DNA from: Candidatus Anaerobiospirillum merdipullorum
Lineage (GTDB): Bacteria > Pseudomonadota > Gammaproteobacteria > Enterobacterales > Succinivibrionaceae
Assembly (NCBI GenBank): GCA_018883895.1
Contig: JAHLFG010000094.1
Coordinates: 1-44,449, forward strand
Direction of reading: 5' to 3'
Length of the DNA: 44,449 nucleotides
Below the pieces are notes generated by a model that ran no database searches, had not been told where the DNA came from, and worked only from the letters and a program-made list of their open reading frames with translations. This document shows, piece by piece, positions 24,543 through 32,392 of the stretch. Position numbers and translations under genes: made by a program. Every line of letters starts with the position of its first letter. Positions within the stretch are counted from its first letter, which is position 1.

Positions 24543-25124
24543 ATGAGCAATGCAAGCTTTGAGCTATTAAAACAGCGCATCCTGCGTGACGGCAAGTGCC
24601 TAGAAGGCGGCATCTTAAAGGTAGATAGTTTTATTAATCATCAGCTAGATCCGGAGCTCCTTGAGCAGATGAGTGTGGAGTTCATCCGCCGTTTTGCTAA
24701 GGTTAAGTTTAATAAGATCTTAACCATTGAAGCCTCCGGCATTGCTCCGGCGATTATGCTCGGCTTCTTATTGCATCTGCCCGTAGTCTTTGCCAAAAAG
24801 AAGAAACCTTCCACCATGGATCATATGCTCACCACGCAGGTCTTCTCCTTTACTAAGAATCGTACCTATGACGTCTGCTGTAGCCGTGATTTCTTATGCC
24901 CGGGCGATAAGGTCCTCTTTATTGATGATTTCCTTGCCAATGGTAATGCTGCTAAGGGCATTATTGATTTAGTGCAACAAGCCGGCGCTGAAGTGGTCGG
25001 CATGGGCTTTTTAATTGAAAAGTCCTTCCAGCACGGGGGAGACTATTTACGCGCCCAGGGTATTCAGGTGGAATCCTTAGCGGTAATTAAGAGCCTTAAT
25101 AACTGCACTATCGAATTTGCCTAG
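24543..25124 (+). CDS. xpt: Xanthine phosphoribosyltransferase
   Basis: 193 aa, close to the usual 194 of the Bacillus-type Xpt family. The enzyme converts xanthine and PRPP to XMP for purine salvage in the cytoplasm. The PRPP-binding motif [16 protein letters not shown] is at about 127-142, and the family segment [12 protein letters not shown] is near residue 64. The basic loop [10 protein letters not shown] follows. The frame opens at a GTG 15 bases earlier, but the ATG at 24543 has AAGGA upstream and gives the family N-terminus. It is followed by a terminator-like hairpin and then by the xanthine permease gene, so salvage and uptake are neighbours. Confidence 0.93.
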   Translation: MSNASFELLKQRILRDGKCLEGGILKVDSFINHQLDPELLEQMSVEFIRRFAKVKFNKILTIEASGIAPAIMLGFLLHLPVVFAKKKKPSTMDHMLTTQVFSFTKNRTYDVCCSRDFLCPGDKVLFIDDFLANGNAAKGIIDLVQQAGAEVVGMGFLIEKSFQHGGDYLRAQGIQVESLAVIKSLNNCTIEFA

Positions 25125-25152
25125 AAAATAATTTTTTACCGGTAAATCCACG

Positions 25153-25172
25153 GCCTGCGCAAGCAGGCTTTT
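25153..25172 (+). terminator. Terminator or attenuator between xpt and the xanthine permease
   Basis: GCCTGC, a GCAA tetraloop and GCAGGC are followed by TTTTGTCTTTTG. A compact six-pair GC-rich stem with a U-rich tail, 29 bases after the xpt stop and 44 before the permease start. Confidence 0.75.
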
Positions 25173-25215
25173 GTCTTTTGTTTTGACTTAACCAAAGAAT
25201 AAGGGAACAAAACCC

Positions 25216-26550
25216 ATGCAAGAGCAAAATAAGCAATCGGCCTTTGCCGCTGACTTAATTTATGGACTTGAGGACAAGCCGCCGTTTAAAGACGCGCTTT
25301 TTGCCGCCATCCAACATCTGCTGGCAATTTTCGTTGCCATCATTACGCCGCCACTTATCATTGCTGGAGCGCTGGATTTTGATCTGGAGACCACTTCCTT
25401 TTTAGTGTCGATGTCGCTTTTTGCCTCAGGGATTGCCACCTTTATTCAATGCAAGCGCTTGGGGCCGATTGGTTGTGGCCTGCTGTGCATTCAGGGTACC
25501 AGCTTTTCCTTTATTTCCCCGATTATTGCCGCCGGCATGACCGGTGGTTTGTCGACCATCATCGGTGCGGTGATGGCAGGCTCGGTGGTGGAGATGGCTA
25601 TTTCGCGTTGCTTACGCTACACCAGGCGGATCATCACCCCCTTAGTTTCCGGCATCGTGGTGACCTTAATTGGTATGAGCTTAATTAAGGTCGGTATTAC
25701 TGCCTGTGGCGGTGGCTTTGCCGCACAGCAAGACGGCAGCTTTGGCTCCTTGCAAAATTTAGGTGTGGCCGCTTTTGTCTTGGTGTTGATTCTTGCCTTT
25801 AACCGTAGCTCCAATCGCTATCTGCGCATGAGCTCGATTGTGCTGGGCATTATCGCCGGCTATATCCTGGCCTATTTCCTTGGCATGGTCGATTTATCGC
25901 GGTCCACGGATTTGGGCGGTTTAAATATTCCGCTGCCCTTTAAATATGGGGTGGATTTTAACCTTTCTTCCATCATTGCCTTAGGTATTGTTTATCTTAT
26001 TACCGCCATTGAGGCCTATGGTGACATTACCGCCAATTCGATGATCTCAGGATTGCCGGTTGAAGGGGAGAAATTTATGAAGCGCGCCTCCGGTGGTATT
26101 TTGGCCGATGGCTTTAATTCCCTGGTGGCAGGCTTGCTCAATTCTTTCCCCAATTCCATCTTTGCGCAAAATAACGGCATGATTCAGTTAACCGGCGTGG
26201 CTAGCCGTTATGTCGGTTATTTCATTGCCGCACTGCTTATCTTATTGGGGCTCTTCCCGGTGGTGGGCGTGATTTTCTCTTTAATGCCTGATCCGGTCTT
26301 AGGTGGGGCGACCTTATTGATGTTCGGTACCGTGGCCGCCTCGGGTATCCGCATCATTGCCTCGCAGCCGATGAACCGTAAGGCCATCTTGGTGATGGCA
26401 CTGTCCTTTGCGGTGGGCTTGAGTGTGGAAATGGTGCCGCAGATCTTAAATCATATGCCCGAAGTGATCCGTGGGATCTTTGCCTCGGGCATTACGGCAG
26501 GCGGGGTGACCGCGATGCTGGCCAATTTCTTTATTCGCATTAAGGAATAA
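25216..26550 (+). CDS. xanP: Xanthine permease, NCS2 family (XanP/XanQ type)
   Basis: 444 aa inner-membrane protein of the nucleobase-cation symporter 2 family. Many hydrophobic segments fit the 14-helix fold. Family signatures resemble E. coli XanP: LIYGLEDKPP and IQHLLAIFVAIITPP at the N-terminus, QGTSFSFISP near residue 95, RIITPLVSGIVV, and AIEAYGDITANS near 270, which carries the conserved Glu. NNGMIQLTGVASRYVG comes later. AAGGGAAC precedes the ATG. It lies downstream of xpt, supporting a xanthine rather than uracil substrate. The exact specificity is not readable. Confidence 0.9.
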   Translation: MQEQNKQSAFAADLIYGLEDKPPFKDALFAAIQHLLAIFVAIITPPLIIAGALDFDLETTSFLVSMSLFASGIATFIQCKRLGPIGCGLLCIQGTSFSFISPIIAAGMTGGLSTIIGAVMAGSVVEMAISRCLRYTRRIITPLVSGIVVTLIGMSLIKVGITACGGGFAAQQDGSFGSLQNLGVAAFVLVLILAFNRSSNRYLRMSSIVLGIIAGYILAYFLGMVDLSRSTDLGGLNIPLPFKYGVDFNLSSIIALGIVYLITAIEAYGDITANSMISGLPVEGEKFMKRASGGILADGFNSLVAGLLNSFPNSIFAQNNGMIQLTGVASRYVGYFIAALLILLGLFPVVGVIFSLMPDPVLGGATLLMFGTVAASGIRIIASQPMNRKAILVMALSFAVGLSVEMVPQILNHMPEVIRGIFASGITAGGVTAMLANFFIRIKE

Positions 26551-26558
26551 AGCTTGAT

Positions 26559-27242
26559 TTAAAGCGCAGCTCCGGCCGTGGGCTGCGCCTCTTGATAAGC
26601 CTGCGGCAGGCCAAAGAGCAGCTTGGTTATCTCTTCATTATTTAAATCAAGCAAGGGCTTGTCAGCGTAGATGAGCTTTAACATATCTCCGCCCACCACC
26701 TGCGTAAATTTACGGCCATCGTCGTAGCTAAACTCTAAGCTAAAATCGCGCGGGCTGAATTTACCACTTTCCACTAAGCTAAAGACAAAGTCTTGTTGCA
26801 TGGTGACGCTTTGCGGCTTAAGCGCCTTTTGCGTCAGCTCTTGGGAGGAGGAGAAAGGATCATCTTTTGTAGCGTGATCGCTAAACAAGGAGCCTAGGCC
26901 CGAGCCAAAGGCCACAATGGTCTCAAGCAGTCCCAAGTCACTTAAATCATGGGTAAAATCATGTAGCGCGCAGCTAAAGCGCACCACTTGCTCTTCTTTT
27001 TTGGTGGTAAAACTCGTCCACTTGGAGCTACCATCGAGGCAATCATAATATTGCTCTAAGGCCGGCCCCAAGCGCACGGTATCGGAGTATTGCGGTAGCA
27101 CCCCCGCTTTGACGGTGGCGATATTATCGCTATTACCATCATCACTGCCAAACAGGCCAAAGAGGTCAAAGGCCTGTGCCGGGGCTGCTAGCGCGCCACA
27201 TAACGTGATGCTAGCTAGTATCAGATGTAACTTTTTTGCCAT
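26559..27242 (-). CDS. Secreted protein of unknown function
   Basis: 227 aa. A clear signal peptide ends at PAQA-FD (cleavage after residue 24). The mature start is Gly/Asp-rich. A region reading TVRLGPALEQYYDC...W.SF...VVRFSC (about 57-92) looks like a small secreted beta domain, with two cysteines that may bond. The C-terminal half contains a second beta-rich stretch. There are no membrane segments or lipobox. It starts six bases after the stop of the MalZ-like gene, with its AAGGAGG inside that gene's end, so the two are translationally coupled. I do not recognise a named family. Confidence 0.75.
   Translation of the reverse strand: MAKKLHLILASITLCGALAAPAQAFDLFGLFGSDDGNSDNIATVKAGVLPQYSDTVRLGPALEQYYDCLDGSSKWTSFTTKKEEQVVRFSCALHDFTHDLSDLGLLETIVAFGSGLGSLFSDHATKDDPFSSSQELTQKALKPQSVTMQQDFVFSLVESGKFSPRDFSLEFSYDDGRKFTQVVGGDMLKLIYADKPLLDLNNEEITKLLFGLPQAYQEAQPTAGAAL
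26564..26588 (-). terminator. Possible terminator overlapping the end of the secreted-protein gene
   Basis: On the minus strand GCGCAGC and GCTGCGC form a seven-pair stem with an 11-base loop, followed by TTTAAAT that includes the stop codon. It lies between convergent genes. The U-run is poor, so confidence is low. Confidence 0.35.
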
Positions 27243-27248
27243 TTAGTA

Positions 27249-29315
27249 TTAAGCCTCCTTCGGGCAATTACTGACAATTACCGTACTGCGGGGTGGAATG
27301 GTGATGCTCTTACCGGCAGTAAGCTCAGTTAAGAAGCTCGTGGCATATTCCTCCGTCTGCTTTTGCTGGCCATAGACCTTAAGCTGTAAGTTTTCGTGAG
27401 CGAGCATTTCATACAAACCTTCCAAGCCCTCACCATGATCGGTGCGGCGCACATTGCGCCCGGAGAGCGGAATTAATAAGTTTTCGCCACTATCTTCACC
27501 CGTATACGCTTGCGTGTTATCCGTTGGCGGATAGAGTGCGGCCAAGAGCGGGAAGAGGATCGAGCCTTGCTCGAACTTGGCATTTTGTCGACCGGCATTG
27601 ACCAAGACTAAGGCAAAGCGATGCTGATAGAGGCGAATATAACCAAAATAAGCGCCGCCGGCACAAATAAAGACCAAGGAGCCTAAGGTAAAGGCCGGAT
27701 TGGCACGGCGCAAGGCGGCTAACTCATTTAAGGTCGTTTGCACGCGCGCACTATAGGGGGTGACATGATGATCGGCCATGGCCTTAAAGGGCAGCGGCGC
27801 CTTAGGGCCTAAATCATACTGTGCGATGGCTTCGCCCAGCTCATCGCCCTGATATACGCACGGAATACCGCGCCAGGTATACAGTACCGCCAAGGCTGCC
27901 ATATAGAGGTGCTTATCTCCGCCAATAATGGAGAAAAAGCGCGGTAAATGCTCATTGTCCAATTGATTGAGCAGGCAGAGTTTTACTTGCTGCGGCATGC
28001 CGACACTGTAATTTTCGGTGGTGCGCCGTAAATCCTCACCGGTATAAGGGGTGGGATCGCCACTTAAGGAAACACCGCCAAAGAACGCGCGGATCGGGCT
28101 TAAAAAGCCGGTGTAATTGACCGCGCCATCTAAATTACCATCGGTATTGAGCACATAGCGCGCATCGCTATTAATATCGCCTAACATTAAAGCATTGGGA
28201 TATTCGCGGCGCGCGGCATGACAAATCTCGCGTAAGCGCTTGACGTTATTGGCGGCGGTGCCATTGTCGCCAAGCTGCGCGGCGGCAGTTAAGCACCAGC
28301 CATCGATGCCATAGGGCAGACGTAGCCATTTGCGTACGGCGCTATTTCTATCCTTATAAATGGCCTGACGCACCGAGCGCTCACCGTAATTTAATTTAGG
28401 CAATTGCGCATTATTTTGCTGATAGCAGGCCTCGCCGTTTTTTCTAAAGGTATAAAAGTCGCGATACGGAGAATCCTCATGATGGCAAGCGCCCTTACCG
28501 CTACGCTCATGGCGGTCAAACCACGGATGCATATCGCCGGTATGATTGAAAGGACCGCTTAAAAAGAGGCGCATCTCGTATACTAAACTTTCCTTGCGCA
28601 AACGCTTTAAGGCGCCATTGCCGCCAAAATGCGGATCAATGACATCATAGTCCTCAGGATCATACTTACTTACTGACGGCGCCTTGAAGATGGGGGATAA
28701 AATCAGTCCATCACAACCCAGGCCCCGAATATAAGGGAGCATGCGCGCCACGCCATCTAAATCACCGCCGCAGTGAATGCTGTCCAAATCCTTATACTCA
28801 AAGGTATTGGCATGAATCGGCTCATCGGCCGGATAGCGTTGCGCATCGATGATAAAGCAGTCTTTAGCTGAGGCAAAGCGATCGGGGAAAATCTGATAGA
28901 GAATTAAATCCGGTACATAGTCAGGATGCGCCGGCTTTTGTTCAAAGGCAAAGCAATGTTGTTGTAGCGGACACTCGCGCGACATTCCTAGCGAGCTGTA
29001 CCAGACCACGTCAGAAATCTCCCCGCTTTGGGCGTGGGTTAAGCTTATCTTAAAGCTGTAAAACTGCAGATTGGAGCCTTCGGCAAGCGGCATTTGCGCC
29101 TCAAAGCGATGAATGCCTGAGCGCGAGCCGGTATAACGCATTGGGATGACAATGCCGGCATGTTGCGGGAAGGCCACTAGGGTGCAGTGCAAACGCTGCG
29201 GGGCCGCCCCACGCACAAAGAGCACGGCGTTTTCGGCATTACCGGCAGGCGCGGTGCAGGTATGAAAGCACTGAAAGGGCAGGCTGGCGCGCGGGGAGGA
29301 GGTATTCTGACGCAT
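27249..29315 (-). CDS. MalZ-like GH13 protein lacking all catalytic residues (pseudoenzyme)
   Basis: 688 aa. The fold and many conserved stretches follow maltodextrin glucosidase MalZ: YQIFPDRFAS, GGDLDGVARMLPYIRGLG, FKAPSVSKYDPEDYDVIDPHFGG, PFNHTGDMHPWFDRH and GIPCVYQGDELGE. The GH13 active site is gone, however. In region I the Asp of LDGVFNH is S253. In region II GWRLDV reads GWCLTA, so the arginine is C341 and the nucleophile T343. In region III the acid/base Glu is D380 (LGDINSDAR). In region IV LDSHDTARF reads LDNEHLPRF, with the Asp replaced by H456. An N-terminal beta domain (about 15-110) precedes the barrel. AAGGAG fixes the start. It lies between pepD and a secreted-protein gene. 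A binding or regulatory role is possible. Hydrolase activity is unlikely. Confidence 0.85.
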   Translation of the reverse strand: MRQNTSSPRASLPFQCFHTCTAPAGNAENAVLFVRGAAPQRLHCTLVAFPQHAGIVIPMRYTGSRSGIHRFEAQMPLAEGSNLQFYSFKISLTHAQSGEISDVVWYSSLGMSRECPLQQHCFAFEQKPAHPDYVPDLILYQIFPDRFASAKDCFIIDAQRYPADEPIHANTFEYKDLDSIHCGGDLDGVARMLPYIRGLGCDGLILSPIFKAPSVSKYDPEDYDVIDPHFGGNGALKRLRKESLVYEMRLFLSGPFNHTGDMHPWFDRHERSGKGACHHEDSPYRDFYTFRKNGEACYQQNNAQLPKLNYGERSVRQAIYKDRNSAVRKWLRLPYGIDGWCLTAAAQLGDNGTAANNVKRLREICHAARREYPNALMLGDINSDARYVLNTDGNLDGAVNYTGFLSPIRAFFGGVSLSGDPTPYTGEDLRRTTENYSVGMPQQVKLCLLNQLDNEHLPRFFSIIGGDKHLYMAALAVLYTWRGIPCVYQGDELGEAIAQYDLGPKAPLPFKAMADHHVTPYSARVQTTLNELAALRRANPAFTLGSLVFICAGGAYFGYIRLYQHRFALVLVNAGRQNAKFEQGSILFPLLAALYPPTDNTQAYTGEDSGENLLIPLSGRNVRRTDHGEGLEGLYEMLAHENLQLKVYGQQKQTEEYATSFLTELTAGKSITIPPRSTVIVSNCPKEA

Positions 29316-29327
29316 GGGTGACTCTCC

Positions 29328-30791
29328 TTAAATTTCAGCTAAAGTGCGGCGCAAAGTCTCATAGCAAGTCTGTACCGCGAGAATATCGCAATGTTCGTCC
29401 GCCGAATGCGGATGATTGACCGTAGGACCTAAGGAGACCAATTGCAAGTTGGGGTTCTTGGCCACAAAAGCTGCCGTTTCCAAACCTGCATGTAAGGCCG
29501 TGACCTTCATCTCCCGGCCGGTGACGGCGTGATAGTGCTTCTTTAAGGTGGCAATTAAAGGCGTATTGGCCGGTGATTGCCAGCAACCCTCACGATGCGG
29601 GGATTCAACTTCGGTCTTATCGGATAAATAACATAAAGAGGCGACCTTGTCGCTAATTAAATCAAGCGCAAAGTCATTTAATGAGCGTGCCATCAGGGAG
29701 ATGGTGATGACATTATCCTGCGTGGCAATTATGCCGACATTGCAAGAAGTTTCCACCACGCTCTTATCCTCGCTAAAAGGACGCACCGGGCCGCAGGGCA
29801 GGTTTTCAATTAAGCTTAAGCACTCAATGGTATCGGCAAAGCTAAAGAGCGCTGTGGGCTCTGCTTGCACCATTTCCAGGCGCATATGCGGATCGGTGTC
29901 TTGATAGAGGAGCTTAAAGCGGGCAAATTCAATTAAGAGCGCCTGCTTAAAGGCTTCTAGCTCATCTTGCGCCACCGCCAGGCAGAAGGTGGCCTGATTG
30001 GCAATGGCATTGCGGACCGTACCGCCGTGGGCACTTTCCAAATAGAAATCAAATTCAGCGCTTTGACTTAACAGTAAGGATGCCATTAAGGTAATGGCAT
30101 TGGCGCGTCCCAAATGAATGTCGGTGCCGCTATGGCCGCCTGACAGGGCGGTTAAATGTAATTTTAAGGACACTAAGTTGTTACTTATCTCCTGCGGGGC
30201 ACTTAAGGGGTCGGCGGTGAAAATCACTTGCAGATCTTGGGAGCCGGCCGAGGCAATAAAGAGATAGCCATCTTCTTCAGAGTCTAAGTTTAATAAATAT
30301 TTGCCCTGCAAAGACGCGGCACTTAAATTGCAAGCGCCTTTCATCGAGGTTTCCTCGGCGGTAGTGAAGATGGCGCGCAGCGGGCCGTGTTGCAGGGTAT
30401 CGTCAGCAAGCAGGGCCAAGATCATCGCCATACCGATGCCGTCATCGGCGCCAAGTGAAGTGCCATCAGCATAGATAAGATGGCCGCGCACCACCGGGCA
30501 AATGGGATCGGTCAGGAAGTTGTGAGTGCTATCCGGGCGCTTGGCCGGCACCATATCCTGATGGCCCTGTAAAATAACCAGCGGGTGATCTTCACGGCCT
30601 GCCGTGGCCTTTTTTTCTATAATGACATTGCCCGCCTCATCTTGCGTTGCAGGTAAATTATGCGTGGCGGCAAAGCGCATCAAGTATTGGCCCATCGCCT
30701 CTTCATGTCCAGAAATGTGCGGAATGGCACAGATTTGCGCGAAGTAGGAAAAAACCGCTTGGGGCTCTAATTGCTTGATATCGTTAATCAT
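29328..30791 (-). CDS. pepD: Aminoacyl-histidine (cytosol non-specific) dipeptidase
   Basis: 487 aa, matching PepD (485 aa in E. coli). An M20-family metallopeptidase that splits dipeptides such as Xaa-His in the cytoplasm. Zinc ligands and catalytic residues are in place: H77 and D79 (QGHQDMV), D116 (LGADDGIG), E146/E147 (TAEETS), D170 (LNLDSEE), and the C-terminal histidine in NHPHSADEH. The lid domain lies between about 185 and 390. AAGGAAAG precedes the ATG. It heads a three-gene unit with the MalZ-like gene (12-base gap) and the secreted-protein gene, although a functional link between the three is not obvious. A perfect TATAAT lies about 47 bases upstream. Confidence 0.95.
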   Translation of the reverse strand: MINDIKQLEPQAVFSYFAQICAIPHISGHEEAMGQYLMRFAATHNLPATQDEAGNVIIEKKATAGREDHPLVILQGHQDMVPAKRPDSTHNFLTDPICPVVRGHLIYADGTSLGADDGIGMAMILALLADDTLQHGPLRAIFTTAEETSMKGACNLSAASLQGKYLLNLDSEEDGYLFIASAGSQDLQVIFTADPLSAPQEISNNLVSLKLHLTALSGGHSGTDIHLGRANAITLMASLLLSQSAEFDFYLESAHGGTVRNAIANQATFCLAVAQDELEAFKQALLIEFARFKLLYQDTDPHMRLEMVQAEPTALFSFADTIECLSLIENLPCGPVRPFSEDKSVVETSCNVGIIATQDNVITISLMARSLNDFALDLISDKVASLCYLSDKTEVESPHREGCWQSPANTPLIATLKKHYHAVTGREMKVTALHAGLETAAFVAKNPNLQLVSLGPTVNHPHSADEHCDILAVQTCYETLRRTLAEI

Positions 30792-30837
30792 CTTATTCTT
30801 TCCTTGGCTTAAAGCTTTATTTTTTGCCTAAAGACTC

Positions 30838-30855
30838 ATTATATCGCTATATCGC
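30838..30855 (-). promoter_or_regulatory. Candidate -10 element for the pepD operon within a tandem octamer
   Basis: On the minus strand TATAAT lies at 30843-30838. It overlaps two exact tandem copies of an eight-base unit (plus strand TATATCGC at 30840-30847 and 30848-30855). No good -35 is seen at 16-18 bases, so this is a half-supported promoter, perhaps activator-dependent. Confidence 0.35.
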
Positions 30856-30875
30856 AGCGTGCTCTTGCCTCGTGA

Positions 30876-32261
30876 CTATTTTGCCGCAGGCTTCTCATCT
30901 GCAACTGCATCAGCTTCGGCCGCATCAAATTTCAGATCGCCCCAATGGGTGCGGCTTTCGCGCTCGCGGCGCTCTTGCAACACGGCCGGCAGTTTGGCGC
31001 GTACAATCATGCGATTGGAACGGTCATAGGTGATATAGCTCCACATCCAATCTAAGAGTACCGCCAATTTATTGTGCACGCCTAAGATAGAGCGCAGATG
31101 GACTGCCATCCATAAAAACCAGGCAAAGAAACCGGCAAAATGGAATTTGCCGATATCGGCTACCGCCAAATTGCGGCCGATGGTGGCCATGCTGCCCAAA
31201 TCCTTATAGCTAAAGGGGCGGCGAGCCTCATTTTTAAGCAGCGCCTTAAAGTTATAACTTAGATTAAAGCCCTCTTGAATGGCAGGTTGCGCCATCATCG
31301 GATGGCCCTTGGGGTAATCGGGATCACCTTCAATGCAGGAAATGTCGCCTAAGGCAAAGATGTCATTTACCCCTTTAACTTCATGATAGCGATTGACCAG
31401 CAGGCGGCCACCACGGGTAAAACACTCCTTCGGCAGGCCAACGAGCGGCACGCCACACACGCCACCTACCCAAATGAAGGTCAGCGACGGGATGTTTCTG
31501 CCATCACTTAAATAGACTGTGCGTTCACGATAATCCTGCACTAAGGTATTTAGCGACACCTCAACGTTAAGCTTCTTTAAAAAGTCCAGGGCCTTACGCG
31601 AGGCCTTGGGTGACATCGCATTTAACAGCTTGGGGCTGCCTTCAATTAAATGAATGTGCATGCGCGACGCGTCCATATCAGGATAATCGCGCGGCAAGAC
31701 ATAATGGCGCATTTCGGCAATGGCGCCGGCAATCTCTACGCCCGAAGGTCCGCCGCCGACGATAACGACGTTTAACAGCTCTTGGCGCTCTTGCTCACTT
31801 GCACAGGTAAGTGCCCGCTCAAAGTTTGACAAGAGAGCGTTGCGCAGACCCATCGCTTCTGCCACCGTCTTCATCGGCATGGCCTTACTGGCAATATCGG
31901 CATTGTTAAAGAAATTGGTGGTGGCACCACAGGAGAGCACCAAGTAATCGTAGCTTATTTTGCCAATAGAGGTTTGGATGTACTTTTCCGTCGGGTAAAT
32001 AGCGCGCAATTCTGCTAGGCGAAAGAATTGATTTTTGCGCTTGGCCATGAGCTTACGAAAAGGGAAAGAAATGGAGCTGGGGTTAAGACCGGCAGTGGCG
32101 ATTTGATAGATTAAGGGCGGGAATTGATGGTAATTGTTCTTATCAATTAAGACCACCTGATAGTCGGTATCTTTTAATTGCTCGATTAACTGTAAACCGG
32201 CAAAACCGCCGCCGACAATGACAATGCGTTGGTGCGTACTTTCCGGAAGATTGGCACTCAT
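30876..32261 (-). CDS. ndh: Type II NADH dehydrogenase (NDH-2)
   Basis: 461 aa single-subunit, non-proton-pumping NADH:quinone oxidoreductase at the inner membrane. The FAD-binding Rossmann motif IVGGGFAGLQ lies at about 15-24, with D at the end of the second strand (VVLIDKNNYHQFPPL). The NADH-binding motif is VIVGGGPSGVEIAG, near residue 166. The quinone/FAD region AQPAIQEG follows, and LGDIS is near 310. An amphipathic or hydrophobic C-terminal part (FFAWFLWMAVHL, near 380) anchors it to the membrane. AAGGAG at the right spacing fixes the start. It appears to be its own unit, 84 bases upstream of pepD and 131 bases after phoR on the same strand. A TATACT at 32307-32302 could be its -10. Confidence 0.9.
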   Translation of the reverse strand: MSANLPESTHQRIVIVGGGFAGLQLIEQLKDTDYQVVLIDKNNYHQFPPLIYQIATAGLNPSSISFPFRKLMAKRKNQFFRLAELRAIYPTEKYIQTSIGKISYDYLVLSCGATTNFFNNADIASKAMPMKTVAEAMGLRNALLSNFERALTCASEQERQELLNVVIVGGGPSGVEIAGAIAEMRHYVLPRDYPDMDASRMHIHLIEGSPKLLNAMSPKASRKALDFLKKLNVEVSLNTLVQDYRERTVYLSDGRNIPSLTFIWVGGVCGVPLVGLPKECFTRGGRLLVNRYHEVKGVNDIFALGDISCIEGDPDYPKGHPMMAQPAIQEGFNLSYNFKALLKNEARRPFSYKDLGSMATIGRNLAVADIGKFHFAGFFAWFLWMAVHLRSILGVHNKLAVLLDWMWSYITYDRSNRMIVRAKLPAVLQERRERESRTHWGDLKFDAAEADAVADEKPAAK

Positions 32262-32350
32262 GATGTGACTCCTTGAGTTAAGTCTTGCTTAGCTTGAGGT
32301 AAGTATAAACCATTGTGTGGGGGTACCATGGGGGATACGAGGTAGTTTAT

Positions 32351-32368
32351 GGGGGTGGCTTCACCCCC
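32351..32368 (-). terminator. GC-rich stem-loop downstream of phoR
   Basis: GGGGGTG pairs with CACCCCC around a four-base loop. It lies 25 bases after the phoR stop and before ndh. On the minus strand the stem is followed by ATAAAC, not a T-run, so it may be a transcript-stabilising hairpin or a weak terminator. Confidence 0.45.
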
Positions 32369-32392
32369 AAAATAGGTGTGTAAGGTTCTAGC

